Assembly (NCBI RefSeq): GCF_014191775.1
Contig: NZ_JACHXA010000003.1
Location: 124,001 to 188,000 of the forward strand
DNA length: 64,000 bases
Source of the DNA: Limibacillus halophilus
Lineage (GTDB): Bacteria; Pseudomonadota; Alphaproteobacteria; Kiloniellales; CECT-8803
Direction: 5' to 3'
The position numbers and the translations under genes are program-made. A model generated the notes under the pieces. That model saw only the letters and a program-made list of their open reading frames with translations, did no database searches and was not told the origin of the DNA. Below, one piece after another: positions 9,435-17,733 of this stretch. Position 1 is the stretch's first letter. Every line of letters begins with the position of its first letter.

Positions 9435-10121
9435 TCATCGGGCGGCGGCGTCCAGACCCATCTGCCAGAAACCCACCTCTAACCGGGTGGCGGCCGCGAA
9501 TGTTTCCTGAATCGTCGCCCAGCGAAGGTTCGCCGTCGGGCGATCACCCAAGCGATCGCTGGCAACACGTTCGATCTGCGCAGCTGCCGCGGCCGCAATC
9601 TCCTGGTACTCCACACCACCATAGGTCTCAATCCAGGAGCGATAGGGGTTGGCTGCCAGTGTGGCGCTACTATCGGCGAGCAAACGCGAACCGATTTCGC
9701 CATAACCGACTACACAGGGCGCCAATGCCACTAACAGATCCAGTAGGTCTCCGGCCAGACCACGCTCCAGGACAAAACGCGTATAGGCCATGTTGGCAGG
9801 GTGCTCGACGGTGGCTTCCAACGCCTTTGCATCTATTCCCCACCCTGCCGCCAAATCGACATGCAGCAGCATCTCATGATTAAGGAGACCATCCAGGGTC
9901 GCAACGGCTGCCCGCATATCAGAAAGAGTTTCGCTTTTATAGACCGCCAGAGCGTAAGCGCGCGCGAAATGCTTCAGGAACAGATAGTCCTGCGCCAGAT
10001 AAAATCGAAATGCCTCGATCTCGAGCGTCCCTGCCGCGAGCGCACGAACAAAAGAATGGTTGGTATAGGCTGCCCAGTCATCGCGGCAGTTGGCCTTCAA
10101 TTCCTCAAACAGTGCCGCCAC
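9435..10121 (-). CDS. tenA: TenA-family thiaminase II
   Basis: A 228-residue all-helical enzyme of the TenA family, which salvages base-degraded thiamin by hydrolysing aminopyrimidines to HMP. The catalytic cysteine is Cys136 in LAPCVVGYGEIG, the acidic active-site glutamate lies in TRLEVGFWQMG near the C-terminus, and the N-terminal HSFVRALAAGTL and YLAQDYLFLKHF segments are typical. The start is a GTG with AGGA ten bases upstream, only 11 bases after the ferredoxin stop, so it is probably co-transcribed with the Fe-S operon. Some TenA homologues lack thiaminase activity, but the catalytic residues are all present here. Confidence 0.9.
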   Translation of the reverse strand: MAALFEELKANCRDDWAAYTNHSFVRALAAGTLEIEAFRFYLAQDYLFLKHFARAYALAVYKSETLSDMRAAVATLDGLLNHEMLLHVDLAAGWGIDAKALEATVEHPANMAYTRFVLERGLAGDLLDLLVALAPCVVGYGEIGSRLLADSSATLAANPYRSWIETYGGVEYQEIAAAAAAQIERVASDRLGDRPTANLRWATIQETFAAATRLEVGFWQMGLDAAAR

Positions 10122-10132
10122 TGACAGCGGTC

Positions 10133-10465
10133 CTACTCGAAAAGCATATTGCGGGTTTCGGCGGGCAGCTTGACCGTCAGGCCATCAAGATCATCATTCA
10201 TGATGATCTGGCAGCCCAGGCGAGAGGTTTCAGTAAGACCGAAAGCGAGATCGAGCATATCCTCTTCATCTTCGGAAGCATCTTCCAACTTGGTATACCA
10301 ATCGGCTTCCAGGATGACGTGGCAGGTGGAACAGGCGAGCGAGCCTTCACAAGCACCTTCGATATCGACGTCATTGCGGTGCGCTATCTCCAGCACCGAT
10401 AGGCCAACCGGCGCATCGACTTCCTTGCGATTTCCATCCCGCTCGATGAAGACCATCTTCGGCAT
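10133..10465 (-). CDS. fdx: ISC-type [2Fe-2S] ferredoxin
   Basis: A 110-residue adrenodoxin-like ferredoxin. The cluster ligands are Cys39, Cys45, Cys48 and Cys85 in the pattern CX5CX2CX36C ([12 protein letters not shown] and LGCQ), as in the Fdx of isc operons that supplies electrons for Fe-S cluster assembly. I start it at MPKMVF; the preceding in-frame GTG falls inside the AAGAGGAG ribosome-binding site. It follows the iscS-like gene by 39 bases on the same strand. The acidic stretch [15 protein letters not shown] is the usual partner-docking surface of this type. Confidence 0.95.
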   Translation of the reverse strand: MPKMVFIERDGNRKEVDAPVGLSVLEIAHRNDVDIEGACEGSLACSTCHVILEADWYTKLEDASEDEEDMLDLAFGLTETSRLGCQIIMNDDLDGLTVKLPAETRNMLFE

Positions 10466-10504
10466 ACTCTCGAAACTCCTCTTCACGATAACCTTTGTTT
10501 GCTT

Positions 10505-11716
10505 CTATTCCGCCGCACCCTGGCGTTTCTGCGCCCGCAGCGCCCGCACCGCGTCCGAAAGCGTCGCCACGGCAAAATCTACGTCGACTTCACTCGTGAA
10601 ACGGCCCAGGGCCAAACGCATCGACTGGCGTGACTGCGCTTCGTCCAAACCCAGCGCACCCAATACATAAGACGGCTCGACTTCCGCCGAACTGCAAGCG
10701 GACCCCGTTGAAAACGCCAAGTCGGGGACAGCGGCAATTAGCGATTGAGCATTAACACCTGCGAACCGGAGATTGAGATTGCCCGCGATCCGCTGGTCCC
10801 ACTCGCCATTGACCGTTACACCTTCAACGCGCGCCCTTAAACCATCGAGCAGGCGCGCGCGCAAGGCCGAAACACGGGCATTGTCGCTCTCCCGCTCCTC
10901 ACCGGCGATGCGACAAGCCTCACCGAAACCTATGCAGAGCGGCGCCGGCAGTGTTCCGGATCGCAACCCACGCTCTTGCCCACCGCCGTCGAACAAGGGC
11001 TCCAGGCGAACACGTGGGCGGCGGCGCACGTAAAGCGCCCCCATACCTTTGGGACCATAGATTTTATGGCTGGACAGGCTCAATAGGTCGATCTGCATGG
11101 CTTCCATGTCCAATGCGATGCGTCCTGCAGCCTGTGCGGCGTCGCTGTGAAACAGGACACCGCGCGCACGGCAAAGCGCGCCAATCCGGGCCAAAGGCTG
11201 TATCACGCCCGTTTCGTTGTTTACCGCCATCACGCAAACCAGAGCGGTTTTGGATTCCAGGGCCAGGGCGAGCTTGTCCATATCAACCAAGCCGCTGGGA
11301 AGAACCGGCAGATAGGTGGCGCGAAAACCTTCACGCTCGAGCGCGCGAACGGACTCCAACACACACTTATGCTCGGTTGCCAGGGTGACTATGTGATCGA
11401 GCCCCTTGTGCCGCCTCAAGAAGCGTGCGGCTCCCTTGATCGCAAGATTGTTCGCCTCAGTTGCGCCCGACGTAAAAATCACCTCGCGAGGGTCAGCGCC
11501 GATCAAGGCGGCGACCTGCTCGCGCGCCTCCTCGACGGCGGCGGCGACTGCCCTGCCAGGGCTGTGCTCGACACTGTGAGGATTGGCAAAGAACTCCGTG
11601 AAATAGGGCTCCATCGCCTTGAAAACTCTCGGATCGAGGGGCGTTGTGGCTTGATAGTCCAGATACACCGGCGTTTTAGGCGTATTGTCCTTTGTCACTT
11701 TGGATTTTGTTTCCAT
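10505..11716 (-). CDS. iscS: Cysteine desulfurase, IscS/NifS type (second of a tandem pair)
   Basis: PLP enzyme of about 403 residues that converts cysteine to alanine and a protein-bound persulfide. It shows YLDYQATTPLDPRV near the N-terminus, FTSGATEANNLAIKG, the PLP lysine in SLSSHKIYGPKG, and the catalytic cysteine in the mobile loop TGSACSSAEVEPSYVL. This is a group I enzyme. The ATG at 11716 lies three bases after the stop of the preceding desulfurase gene; a TTG two codons earlier would overlap it. The fdx gene follows. By context it is the likely donor for Fe-S assembly and possibly for MnmA. Confidence 0.94.
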   Translation of the reverse strand: METKSKVTKDNTPKTPVYLDYQATTPLDPRVFKAMEPYFTEFFANPHSVEHSPGRAVAAAVEEAREQVAALIGADPREVIFTSGATEANNLAIKGAARFLRRHKGLDHIVTLATEHKCVLESVRALEREGFRATYLPVLPSGLVDMDKLALALESKTALVCVMAVNNETGVIQPLARIGALCRARGVLFHSDAAQAAGRIALDMEAMQIDLLSLSSHKIYGPKGMGALYVRRRPRVRLEPLFDGGGQERGLRSGTLPAPLCIGFGEACRIAGEERESDNARVSALRARLLDGLRARVEGVTVNGEWDQRIAGNLNLRFAGVNAQSLIAAVPDLAFSTGSACSSAEVEPSYVLGALGLDEAQSRQSMRLALGRFTSEVDVDFAVATLSDAVRALRAQKRQGAAE

Positions 11717-11718
11717 GT

Positions 11719-12834
11719 TCAAGCCGCAGCCCGACTGCGGTCATAAAGCGCAAGCCATGCTTTAAGGAATCGCGGTAAGTCCTCCGCCTGACTGTTCCAA
11801 CCCAAGCTGATCCGAATTGCCGAGGCGGCAGCATCGGGTTCGACGCCCATTGCGCGCAGAACATGAGAGGGTGTTACCTTGCCGGAAGAACAAGCCGAGC
11901 CGGCGCTGACGGCAAAACCTGCCAAATCCATCGCCATCACTTGTGTTTCAGCAGGCAATCGCGGCACGCCTAGACAAATCGTGTTTGCAACTCTGGGCGC
12001 GCCGTCGCCATAAATCACGGCCTCCGGCGCTTCTGCCAGAACAGCATCCTCAAAAGCCTGCCGCCAGGCTCCCAAGCGGTCCATCGCGTCCTGACGACCC
12101 TGCTCGGCCTCCCTGGCCGCGGCAGCAAAGCCTACGATACCAATTAGGTTCTCGGTTCCGGCACGACGGCGGCGCTCCTGGCCGCCTCCGCGCACCAATG
12201 GGGTCACACTGAGTCCGTCGCGCTGTATCAACAAGCCACAACCCGCCGGACCACCGATCTTATGTGCAGAGAGCGATAGGAGGTCGACACCAAGCTCGCT
12301 GAAGGAAAGTCGAAGCTTTCCGGCAGCCTGCACGGCATCGCAATGCACGAGAGCGCCAACGCTCTTTGCCAAGGCCACGACGTCTTCCAGGGGTTGAACA
12401 ACGCCGGTCTCATTGTTGACCAGCATTACGGAAACCATCGCTGGCGTCGGCTTGCGGCTCAGACGCGCAGCCAACCACTCGAGATCGACCAAGCCGTTCT
12501 CACACAAGGGGATGATTTCGGCGTCGGCGCAAGACTGCAGCAGCGAATCATGCTCGCCGGCGGAAAGCAGGATCGGGCCCTGCTTCGCAGTCAGTAATGC
12601 CTGGTTGTTCGCTTCGGTCGCGCCGGAGGTAAAAACAAGCTGCCCGCTGCCCGCTCCAAACAAGTGCGCCAGATCCTGGCGCGCGTCATCCAAAAGGCCT
12701 CGCGCCTTGCGGCCAAACCCATGCACGGACGATGCGTTGCCGCAAACTTCCAACGCCGCCAGCACCGCTGATCGGGCTGCAGGCCGCAATGGCGAGGTTG
12801 CATTGTGGTCCAAATAGGTCGCTGCTGCTTTCAT
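11719..12834 (-). CDS. Cysteine desulfurase, NifS type (first of a tandem pair)
   Basis: A second group I desulfurase, about 371 residues. Conserved parts are YLDHNATSPLRPAARSAV, FTSGATEANNQALL, the PLP lysine in SLSAHKIGGPAG, and the catalytic cysteine in AGSACSSGKVTPSHVL, so both enzymes of the pair look active. I start at MKAAATYLDHN (12834); an upstream in-frame codon would add five residues. Compared with its neighbour it is shorter and clearly diverged, so this is an old duplication and not an assembly artefact. It sits between iscR (74-base gap) and the IscS-type gene. Whether the two serve different acceptors is unknown. Confidence 0.93.
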   Translation of the reverse strand: MKAAATYLDHNATSPLRPAARSAVLAALEVCGNASSVHGFGRKARGLLDDARQDLAHLFGAGSGQLVFTSGATEANNQALLTAKQGPILLSAGEHDSLLQSCADAEIIPLCENGLVDLEWLAARLSRKPTPAMVSVMLVNNETGVVQPLEDVVALAKSVGALVHCDAVQAAGKLRLSFSELGVDLLSLSAHKIGGPAGCGLLIQRDGLSVTPLVRGGGQERRRRAGTENLIGIVGFAAAAREAEQGRQDAMDRLGAWRQAFEDAVLAEAPEAVIYGDGAPRVANTICLGVPRLPAETQVMAMDLAGFAVSAGSACSSGKVTPSHVLRAMGVEPDAAASAIRISLGWNSQAEDLPRFLKAWLALYDRSRAAA

Positions 12835-12908
12835 CGTCGTCCAGGTCAAAGATCCGCGTGGAAGGCTCCAGTTAAAAAAAATCGCTGATTGCGATGCCGG
12901 ATAGGACT

Positions 12909-13421
12909 TTATCGGGAAGCCACCAGTTTATCCGACTCCAAATCGGCGCCTCTGTCGTGGCTTACTTTGTCGAGAGCAGCTGGAAATCTGTCCAGACCAC
13001 TTGTACCTAGAACGCGGCGATTGACAATGTCGGCAACCGAGACGGAGGAAAGATACAGGTAGATCTGATTTCCGAGTTCTTCCCATAGATCGTGTGTCAG
13101 ACATCGACTTTGATTGCCGCGGCAACCGTAAGGTTGGCCCGGCATGCAGCGCGTCGCGCGAATTGGCTCATCAACGGCCATTATTATGTCGGAGATACGG
13201 GTCTCGGCGGCAGGCCGGGCGAGTAGATAGCCGCCGCCAGGACCACGTACGGAAGTGACGAGATTGGCCCGACGCAGTTTGGCGAATAGCTGCTCCAGGT
13301 AGGACAAGGATATCTCCTGCCGTTCGGCGATATCCGCCAGGGTGATGGGCTTGCCAATAGATTCGCAAGCCAAGTCGACCAACGCCATGACGGCATAACG
13401 ACCTTTCGTACTCAATCTCAT
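12909..13421 (-). CDS. iscR: Rrf2-family Fe-S cluster regulator IscR
   Basis: A 170-residue winged-helix repressor that senses Fe-S status. The N-terminus MRLSTKGRYAVMALVDLA and the wing VRGPGGGYLLAR are diagnostic of Rrf2/IscR. Ligands for a [2Fe-2S] cluster are present: Cys92, Cys100, Cys107 and His110 in the pattern CX7CX6CLTH, with spacing slightly longer than the CX5CX5C of the E. coli protein. AGGAGG lies nine bases before the ATG. It is placed between cysE and the desulfurases, so it probably autoregulates the operon. The C-terminal 35 residues after NRRVLG are not conserved in any way I can read. Confidence 0.94.
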   Translation of the reverse strand: MRLSTKGRYAVMALVDLACESIGKPITLADIAERQEISLSYLEQLFAKLRRANLVTSVRGPGGGYLLARPAAETRISDIIMAVDEPIRATRCMPGQPYGCRGNQSRCLTHDLWEELGNQIYLYLSSVSVADIVNRRVLGTSGLDRFPAALDKVSHDRGADLESDKLVASR

Positions 13422-13461
13422 TTTCCCTACCTCCTAGCGATCCGAAGAAACATGGAGGGCG

Positions 13462-14244
13462 TCAGCACTTACCGCCGCTTGCGGTCGCCTCGTGTTCCTC
13501 TCCGGGGCTGCCGACCGCAGGTGTCCCGGTCGTATTTTGCCCCTTCTCCTCGACGATGTTCTCAAGCTCGTCCAATCGGCCACGCAATCGCGTGACTTCG
13601 TCCATCAGTCCCTCCAATGCACGTGCTACCGGGTCGGGCAAGTCACCAACGGGCGTACCATAGGCAACAAAGGGAGCAGGATCGGCCGAACGGCCGGCCT
13701 GGGCCACGACCTTAGCCGGAATACCAACCACTGTGACGTTGTTCCCCACATCCTTGGTAACCACGGCGTTCGCGCCCACACGCGCACAGTTACCCACGGT
13801 CACGGGCCCGAGCACCTGTGCGCCGGACCCGACAATCACGTTGTTGAGCAGCGTTGGGTGTCGCTTTTGGTTACGCTGTGCATCACTGTCCACCGACGGT
13901 GCGACGCCACCCAGAGTAACACCTTGATAAAGCGTCACGTCGTCGCCGATTTCAGCCGTCTCACCAATAACCACGCCCATTCCGTGGTCGATGAAAAACC
14001 GACGACCGATGCGCGCACCTGGATGAATCTCGATCCCGGTAAGAAAGCGGGCCACGGCCGTGATCCAACGCCCCAACAGGTGTAACCTCCGCTCCCAGAA
14101 CCAGTGAGCGAGGCGATACATCATCGTGGCCTGGAAACCCGGATAACAAAGCACTACCTCAAGGGCAGACTTCGCCGCGGGGTCGCGGGCGAGACTTGAA
14201 TCGATTTCTTCTTTAAGAGACTTGAGAAAGCCCTTGCTTGCCAT
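13462..14244 (-). CDS. cysE: Serine O-acetyltransferase
   Basis: A 260-residue left-handed beta-helix acetyltransferase that makes O-acetylserine for cysteine synthesis. It has the catalytic [21 protein letters not shown] segment, the GVTLGG repeats, [24 protein letters not shown] and the closing VVGIPAKVV. The N-terminal SATase helical region is short, as in the EpsC/CysE types of about 250 residues. A low-complexity C-terminal tail of some 70 residues (heptad-like [25 protein letters not shown]) may form a coiled coil. It opens the Fe-S operon, which links cysteine supply to cysteine desulfuration. Confidence 0.93.
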   Translation of the reverse strand: MASKGFLKSLKEEIDSSLARDPAAKSALEVVLCYPGFQATMMYRLAHWFWERRLHLLGRWITAVARFLTGIEIHPGARIGRRFFIDHGMGVVIGETAEIGDDVTLYQGVTLGGVAPSVDSDAQRNQKRHPTLLNNVIVGSGAQVLGPVTVGNCARVGANAVVTKDVGNNVTVVGIPAKVVAQAGRSADPAPFVAYGTPVGDLPDPVARALEGLMDEVTRLRGRLDELENIVEEKGQNTTGTPAVGSPGEEHEATASGGKC

Positions 14245-14276
14245 GCTACACTCCGCCGCCTATTAAACCACTGCCT

Positions 14277-14309
14277 ATCGGCCCCACACATCACCATGTG
14301 GTGGCCGAT
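14277..14309 (-). other. Stem-loop in the cysE leader
   Basis: On the plus strand ATCGGCC (14277-14283) pairs with GGCCGAT (14303-14309), and an inner CACAT pairs with ATGTG. It lies about 33 bases upstream of the cysE ATG, inside any cysE leader RNA. No T-run follows, so it is not an obvious terminator; a regulatory role is unproven. Confidence 0.4.
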
Positions 14310-14320
14310 GAGCTGATCGA

Positions 14321-14351
14321 ACAGGTACCAAACTGCAGAAAACCTACCTGT
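14321..14351. promoter_or_regulatory. Inverted repeat ACAGGTA-N17-TACCTGT upstream of cysE
   Basis: Perfect 7-bp arms at 14321-14327 and 14345-14351 lie between divergent cysE and the 14463 hydrolase gene. On the minus strand a TTGACT hexamer (14359-14354) sits just outside one arm and could be a -35 element of cysE, though I see no good -10. The position suits a regulator-binding site. The half-site differs from the classic IscR motif. Confidence 0.35.
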
Positions 14352-14462
14352 CCAGTCAAGTATTGCACAGCGACCCGCCTGAAAAAGGCTCGCAATACCA
14401 TACTGTAAGAGTCAGATATTTGTTCGATGATGGTCAATGTAAAGCTGAGGTAATGCGACAAT

Positions 14463-15110
14463 ATGCCTGATGTGATCATAAATGGGCCGGAAGGCCGCCT
14501 CGAAGGCCGCTACTTGCACAATCGGGAAGCCAATGCGCCGGTCGCAATTATTTTGCACCCGCACCCGCAGCACGGCGGAACGATGAACAACAAGGTGGCC
14601 TATCACCTGTTCCACACATTCGCCAAGCAAGGCTTCTCAGTCCTGCGGTTCAATTTCCGCGGTGTCGGCCGAAGCCAGGGCGTCTATGACCGTGGCGAGG
14701 GTGAATTGTCGGATGCGGCTTCTGCGTTGGATTGGTTGCAGACAATCAATCCGAACGCACGCGCTTGCTGGGTCGCAGGCTTTTCATTCGGAGCATGGAT
14801 TGGCATGCAGCTATTGATGCGGCGGCCAGAGATCGAAGGCTTCGTCTCGGTCGCGCCGCCGGCGAACATGTACGATTTCACCTTCCTGGCTCCCTGTCCC
14901 TCTTCCGGGCTGATCGTCCAGGGCCAGAAGGACGAGTTGGTGCCGGAACCCTCGGTCGCGAAGCTGGTGCAGAAATTACAGGCACAGCGAGGCATTGCCA
15001 TCGACTACCGGGTGATTCCCGACGCCGACCACTTCTTCAAGGATCAAATGGAGCTGCTCTGCGAGCACGTGGCCGATCATGTCGACAAACGCAGGGCTGC
15101 GGCCGCCTGA
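14463..15110 (+). CDS. Alpha/beta hydrolase (COG2945-like)
   Basis: A 215-residue single-domain alpha/beta hydrolase. Visible features are the oxyanion motif LHPHPQHGGTMNNKVAYHL, RFNFRGVGRSQG, the nucleophile elbow GFSFGAW, the acid in QGQKDELVP and the catalytic histidine in DADHFFKDQ. These are the hallmarks of the small 'predicted hydrolase' group common in proteobacteria. Substrate is unknown. It is divergent from cysE and its stop abuts the anmK stop with no gap. The ribosome-binding site (GAGG, 12 bases upstream) is ordinary. Confidence 0.88.
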   Translation: MPDVIINGPEGRLEGRYLHNREANAPVAIILHPHPQHGGTMNNKVAYHLFHTFAKQGFSVLRFNFRGVGRSQGVYDRGEGELSDAASALDWLQTINPNARACWVAGFSFGAWIGMQLLMRRPEIEGFVSVAPPANMYDFTFLAPCPSSGLIVQGQKDELVPEPSVAKLVQKLQAQRGIAIDYRVIPDADHFFKDQMELLCEHVADHVDKRRAAAA

Positions 15111-16244
15111 TTACCCGGACGTTGGCTTTTGATACCCGGGCGGCAGGTGCAGTTGGCCGCCCGTGGTAGGTGAAGCAACCCCCGTCGTTCCCGGGAAGGT
15201 CAAAGGCTGTTTCGCCAGAGATCGGAGTGCGAGATACCCAAAGGCCTGGGCCTCGATGGCATCGCCATCCCAGCCGACCGCCTCGACAGGATCGACGGCG
15301 GTGCCCAAACATTCTTTTAGCGCGTCCATCATGAAACCGTTATGACGCCCGCCGCCGCAGATCAGCCACCGCAGTGGTGTCTGCGGAAGCCAGGCAGCAG
15401 CCTTGGCGACGGCGGCGACTGTGAAGGCCGTCAATGTCGCTGCCCCTTCGTCTAGCGAATGACCGTTCACGCCATCAACCTGGAAACTGTTCCTGTCTAA
15501 CGACTTGGGTGGCCTCTGTTTGAAGAATTCATGCTGTAACCAGGTTGCCAGCAAGCTTTCGTCGACCTTGCCACGCCGGGCCAGCAACCCATCCTTATCG
15601 TAGTTACCCGCATTGAAACCAAAGACCCAGTCATCGATCAGCGCGTTCCCCGGTCCGGTATCGAACGCCAGCAGATTGTCCCCTGCCCGGCTGTTTTCCT
15701 CGGGCTCTCCGATCCAGGTGACATTGGCGACACCACCGATATTCAACACCGCCAACGGCTTTGGAAGCCCGGCTGCCAAGGCCGCATGAAATACCGGAAC
15801 GAGCGGCGCGCCCTGGCCACCGGCATCAACATCTGCCGTGCGCAGTTCGTTGACGACGGGTATGCCCGTCAGGGTCGCCAACAGATGACCATCGCCGATC
15901 TGCCGGGTCACACCGTCTTCTGGCGCGTGAAACAGCGTCTGGCCGTGAAACCCGATAACCGAAACCTCTGACGCCTTCAACTCGGCTCTGTCCAACAGGC
16001 TGGAAACGGCTTCGGCATGACGCATGGTAAGAAGCATCTCAACTGCATCAACCTCATCGCTGGAATCTCGGCGTCCCAGGAGGCGGCGCAGGCGCTGTCT
16101 AAAGGCCTTGTCGTAGGGAATGCTTAACCTTGGCCCGGCTTCTACAACCGTCAAACCGTCGCTGCGGATGAGCGCTGCGTCGATACCGTCGAGCGAGGTC
16201 CCGCTCATCATGCCGATGGCCCATTGGGTCTTTGTTTGATTCAC
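15111..16244 (-). CDS. anmK: Anhydro-N-acetylmuramic acid kinase
   Basis: Cytoplasmic enzyme of 377 residues that opens the 1,6-anhydro ring of anhydroMurNAc while phosphorylating it, a step of cell-wall recycling. The N-terminal GMMSGTSLDGIDAALI phosphate motif, IGFHGQTLFHAP, VLNIGGVANVTWIG, FDTGPGNALIDDWV and WLICGGGRHNGFMM all match the family. The start is a GTG with AAGGAAC about nine bases upstream. It is divergent from tyrS; the 156-base gap probably holds both promoters. The closely spaced anmK-tyrS pair is common in this class. Confidence 0.95.
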   Translation of the reverse strand: MNQTKTQWAIGMMSGTSLDGIDAALIRSDGLTVVEAGPRLSIPYDKAFRQRLRRLLGRRDSSDEVDAVEMLLTMRHAEAVSSLLDRAELKASEVSVIGFHGQTLFHAPEDGVTRQIGDGHLLATLTGIPVVNELRTADVDAGGQGAPLVPVFHAALAAGLPKPLAVLNIGGVANVTWIGEPEENSRAGDNLLAFDTGPGNALIDDWVFGFNAGNYDKDGLLARRGKVDESLLATWLQHEFFKQRPPKSLDRNSFQVDGVNGHSLDEGAATLTAFTVAAVAKAAAWLPQTPLRWLICGGGRHNGFMMDALKECLGTAVDPVEAVGWDGDAIEAQAFGYLALRSLAKQPLTFPGTTGVASPTTGGQLHLPPGYQKPTSG

Positions 16245-16400
16245 TTTCGAAGTTCCTTTGCCCCAAGGCCATCAATGATGATACCGGCATCAATTGTGAA
16301 ACAGCCTGCTTTGTGATACCAGAGCCGCCCGTCCATACGGAAGTGCAATACAATCGGTGCCCGGATCGGAGCCACCTTCTTACGACGAGCGAACCAAACC

Positions 16401-17654
16401 ATGACCGACGTAAAATCCGACTTTCTGCGCGAAGCCCAGCGAAGGGGCTTTATTCATCAATGCACGGACCTGGAGGGTCTGGATAGCCTGCTGAGCAAAG
16501 GCGTTGTAACGGCTTATATCGGTTTCGATTGCACCGCGGATTCCCTCCACGCCGGCTCTTTGCTTCCGATCATGCTCTTGCGCCTGCTGCAACAGACCGG
16601 ACATCGACCAATTGTCCTCATGGGTGGTGGCACGTCACGTATCGGCGATCCGTCGGGGCGCGACGAAGCGCGAATGCTGCTGACGGACGAGCAAATCGCC
16701 AGCAACATGATCGGTATAAAACGGGTATTCGAGAACTTCCTCACCTTCGGCGACGGTCCGACCGATGCCGTCATGGTCAACAACAACGACTGGCTGAGTG
16801 AGATAAACTACATCGATTTTCTGCGGGACTTCGGGCGGCATTTCTCCGTGAACCGGATGTTGAGCTTCGACTCGGTTAAGCTGCGCCTGGATCGGGAGCA
16901 GTCCCTGACCTTCCTGGAATTCAACTACATGATCCTGCAGGCCTACGACTTTCTTCAGCTTTCACGCAGTCACAGCTGCCGTCTGCAGATGGGCGGCTCC
17001 GACCAATGGGGAAACATCGTCAATGGCGTCGAGCTCAGTCGCCGGGTGGATGGTGCGGAAGTCTTCGGATTGACCAATCCTTTGCTGACCACTTCTTCCG
17101 GCGCCAAAATGGGCAAGACCGCCCAGGGCGCCGTTTGGCTGAATGAAGAGCGGCTCTCCAACTACGACTACTGGCAGTACTGGCGTAATACCGAAGATGG
17201 CGACGTGGGTCGTTTCCTGCGCCTTTTCACCGAAATTCCGGAAAAAGAGATTGCCAGGCTAGAGGCGCTTGAAGGCGCCGAACTGAACGAGGCCAAAAAG
17301 ATACTGGCCACGGCGGCCACGGCGTTGTGCCGCGGTGAGGAAAATGCGACGCGCGCCGCAGAAACCGCTCGCCAGACCTTCGAGCAGGGTGCGCTTGCTC
17401 AGGACCTGCCAACCATCGATATTGCCCGTAGCGAGCTAGAACAGGGTATTGCTGCATTCGAACTCTTTCGTCGTGCAGGACTTGCGGCATCGAACGGCGA
17501 AGCGCGGCGCCTCATCAAACAGGGCGGCGCACGTTTAAACGACGAAAAGATTGAAGACGAGACGCTTCAAATCACCTCCGATGCTCTGACACCCGATGGC
17601 GTTATCAAGCTATCGGCAGGCCGCAAACGGCACGCGCTGATCAAAACGCAGTAA
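16401..17654 (+). CDS. tyrS: Tyrosyl-tRNA synthetase
   Basis: Class I aminoacyl-tRNA synthetase of 417 residues. The HIGH-type motif is HAGS at residues 50-53, after [11 protein letters not shown]. The tyrosine pocket includes [12 protein letters not shown] and [11 protein letters not shown]. The KMSKS-type loop reads KMGKT near residue 236. The C-terminal S4 RNA-binding domain contains [22 protein letters not shown]. Length and domain order are normal for a bacterial TyrRS. It is followed after 79 bases by dinB on the same strand. Confidence 0.97.
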   Translation: MTDVKSDFLREAQRRGFIHQCTDLEGLDSLLSKGVVTAYIGFDCTADSLHAGSLLPIMLLRLLQQTGHRPIVLMGGGTSRIGDPSGRDEARMLLTDEQIASNMIGIKRVFENFLTFGDGPTDAVMVNNNDWLSEINYIDFLRDFGRHFSVNRMLSFDSVKLRLDREQSLTFLEFNYMILQAYDFLQLSRSHSCRLQMGGSDQWGNIVNGVELSRRVDGAEVFGLTNPLLTTSSGAKMGKTAQGAVWLNEERLSNYDYWQYWRNTEDGDVGRFLRLFTEIPEKEIARLEALEGAELNEAKKILATAATALCRGEENATRAAETARQTFEQGALAQDLPTIDIARSELEQGIAAFELFRRAGLAASNGEARRLIKQGGARLNDEKIEDETLQITSDALTPDGVIKLSAGRKRHALIKTQ

Positions 17655-17733
17655 GGGCCGTCACCCGCTTTCAAAGGTGCTGCCGACTCCTGCCACGATC
17701 CGCTAAACTGTCACAAGCGGTAAGAGGCAAATC

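Noticed and set aside
16245-16400. Repeated ATCAAT words between anmK and tyrS as a regulatory repeat
   Set aside because: Only two short imperfect copies with irregular spacing; not above chance.
17700-17720. Inverted repeat CCGCT-N11-AGCGG before dinB as an SOS operator
   Set aside because: It lacks the GAAC-N7-GTTC form used by alphaproteobacterial LexA, and five-base arms are common by chance.
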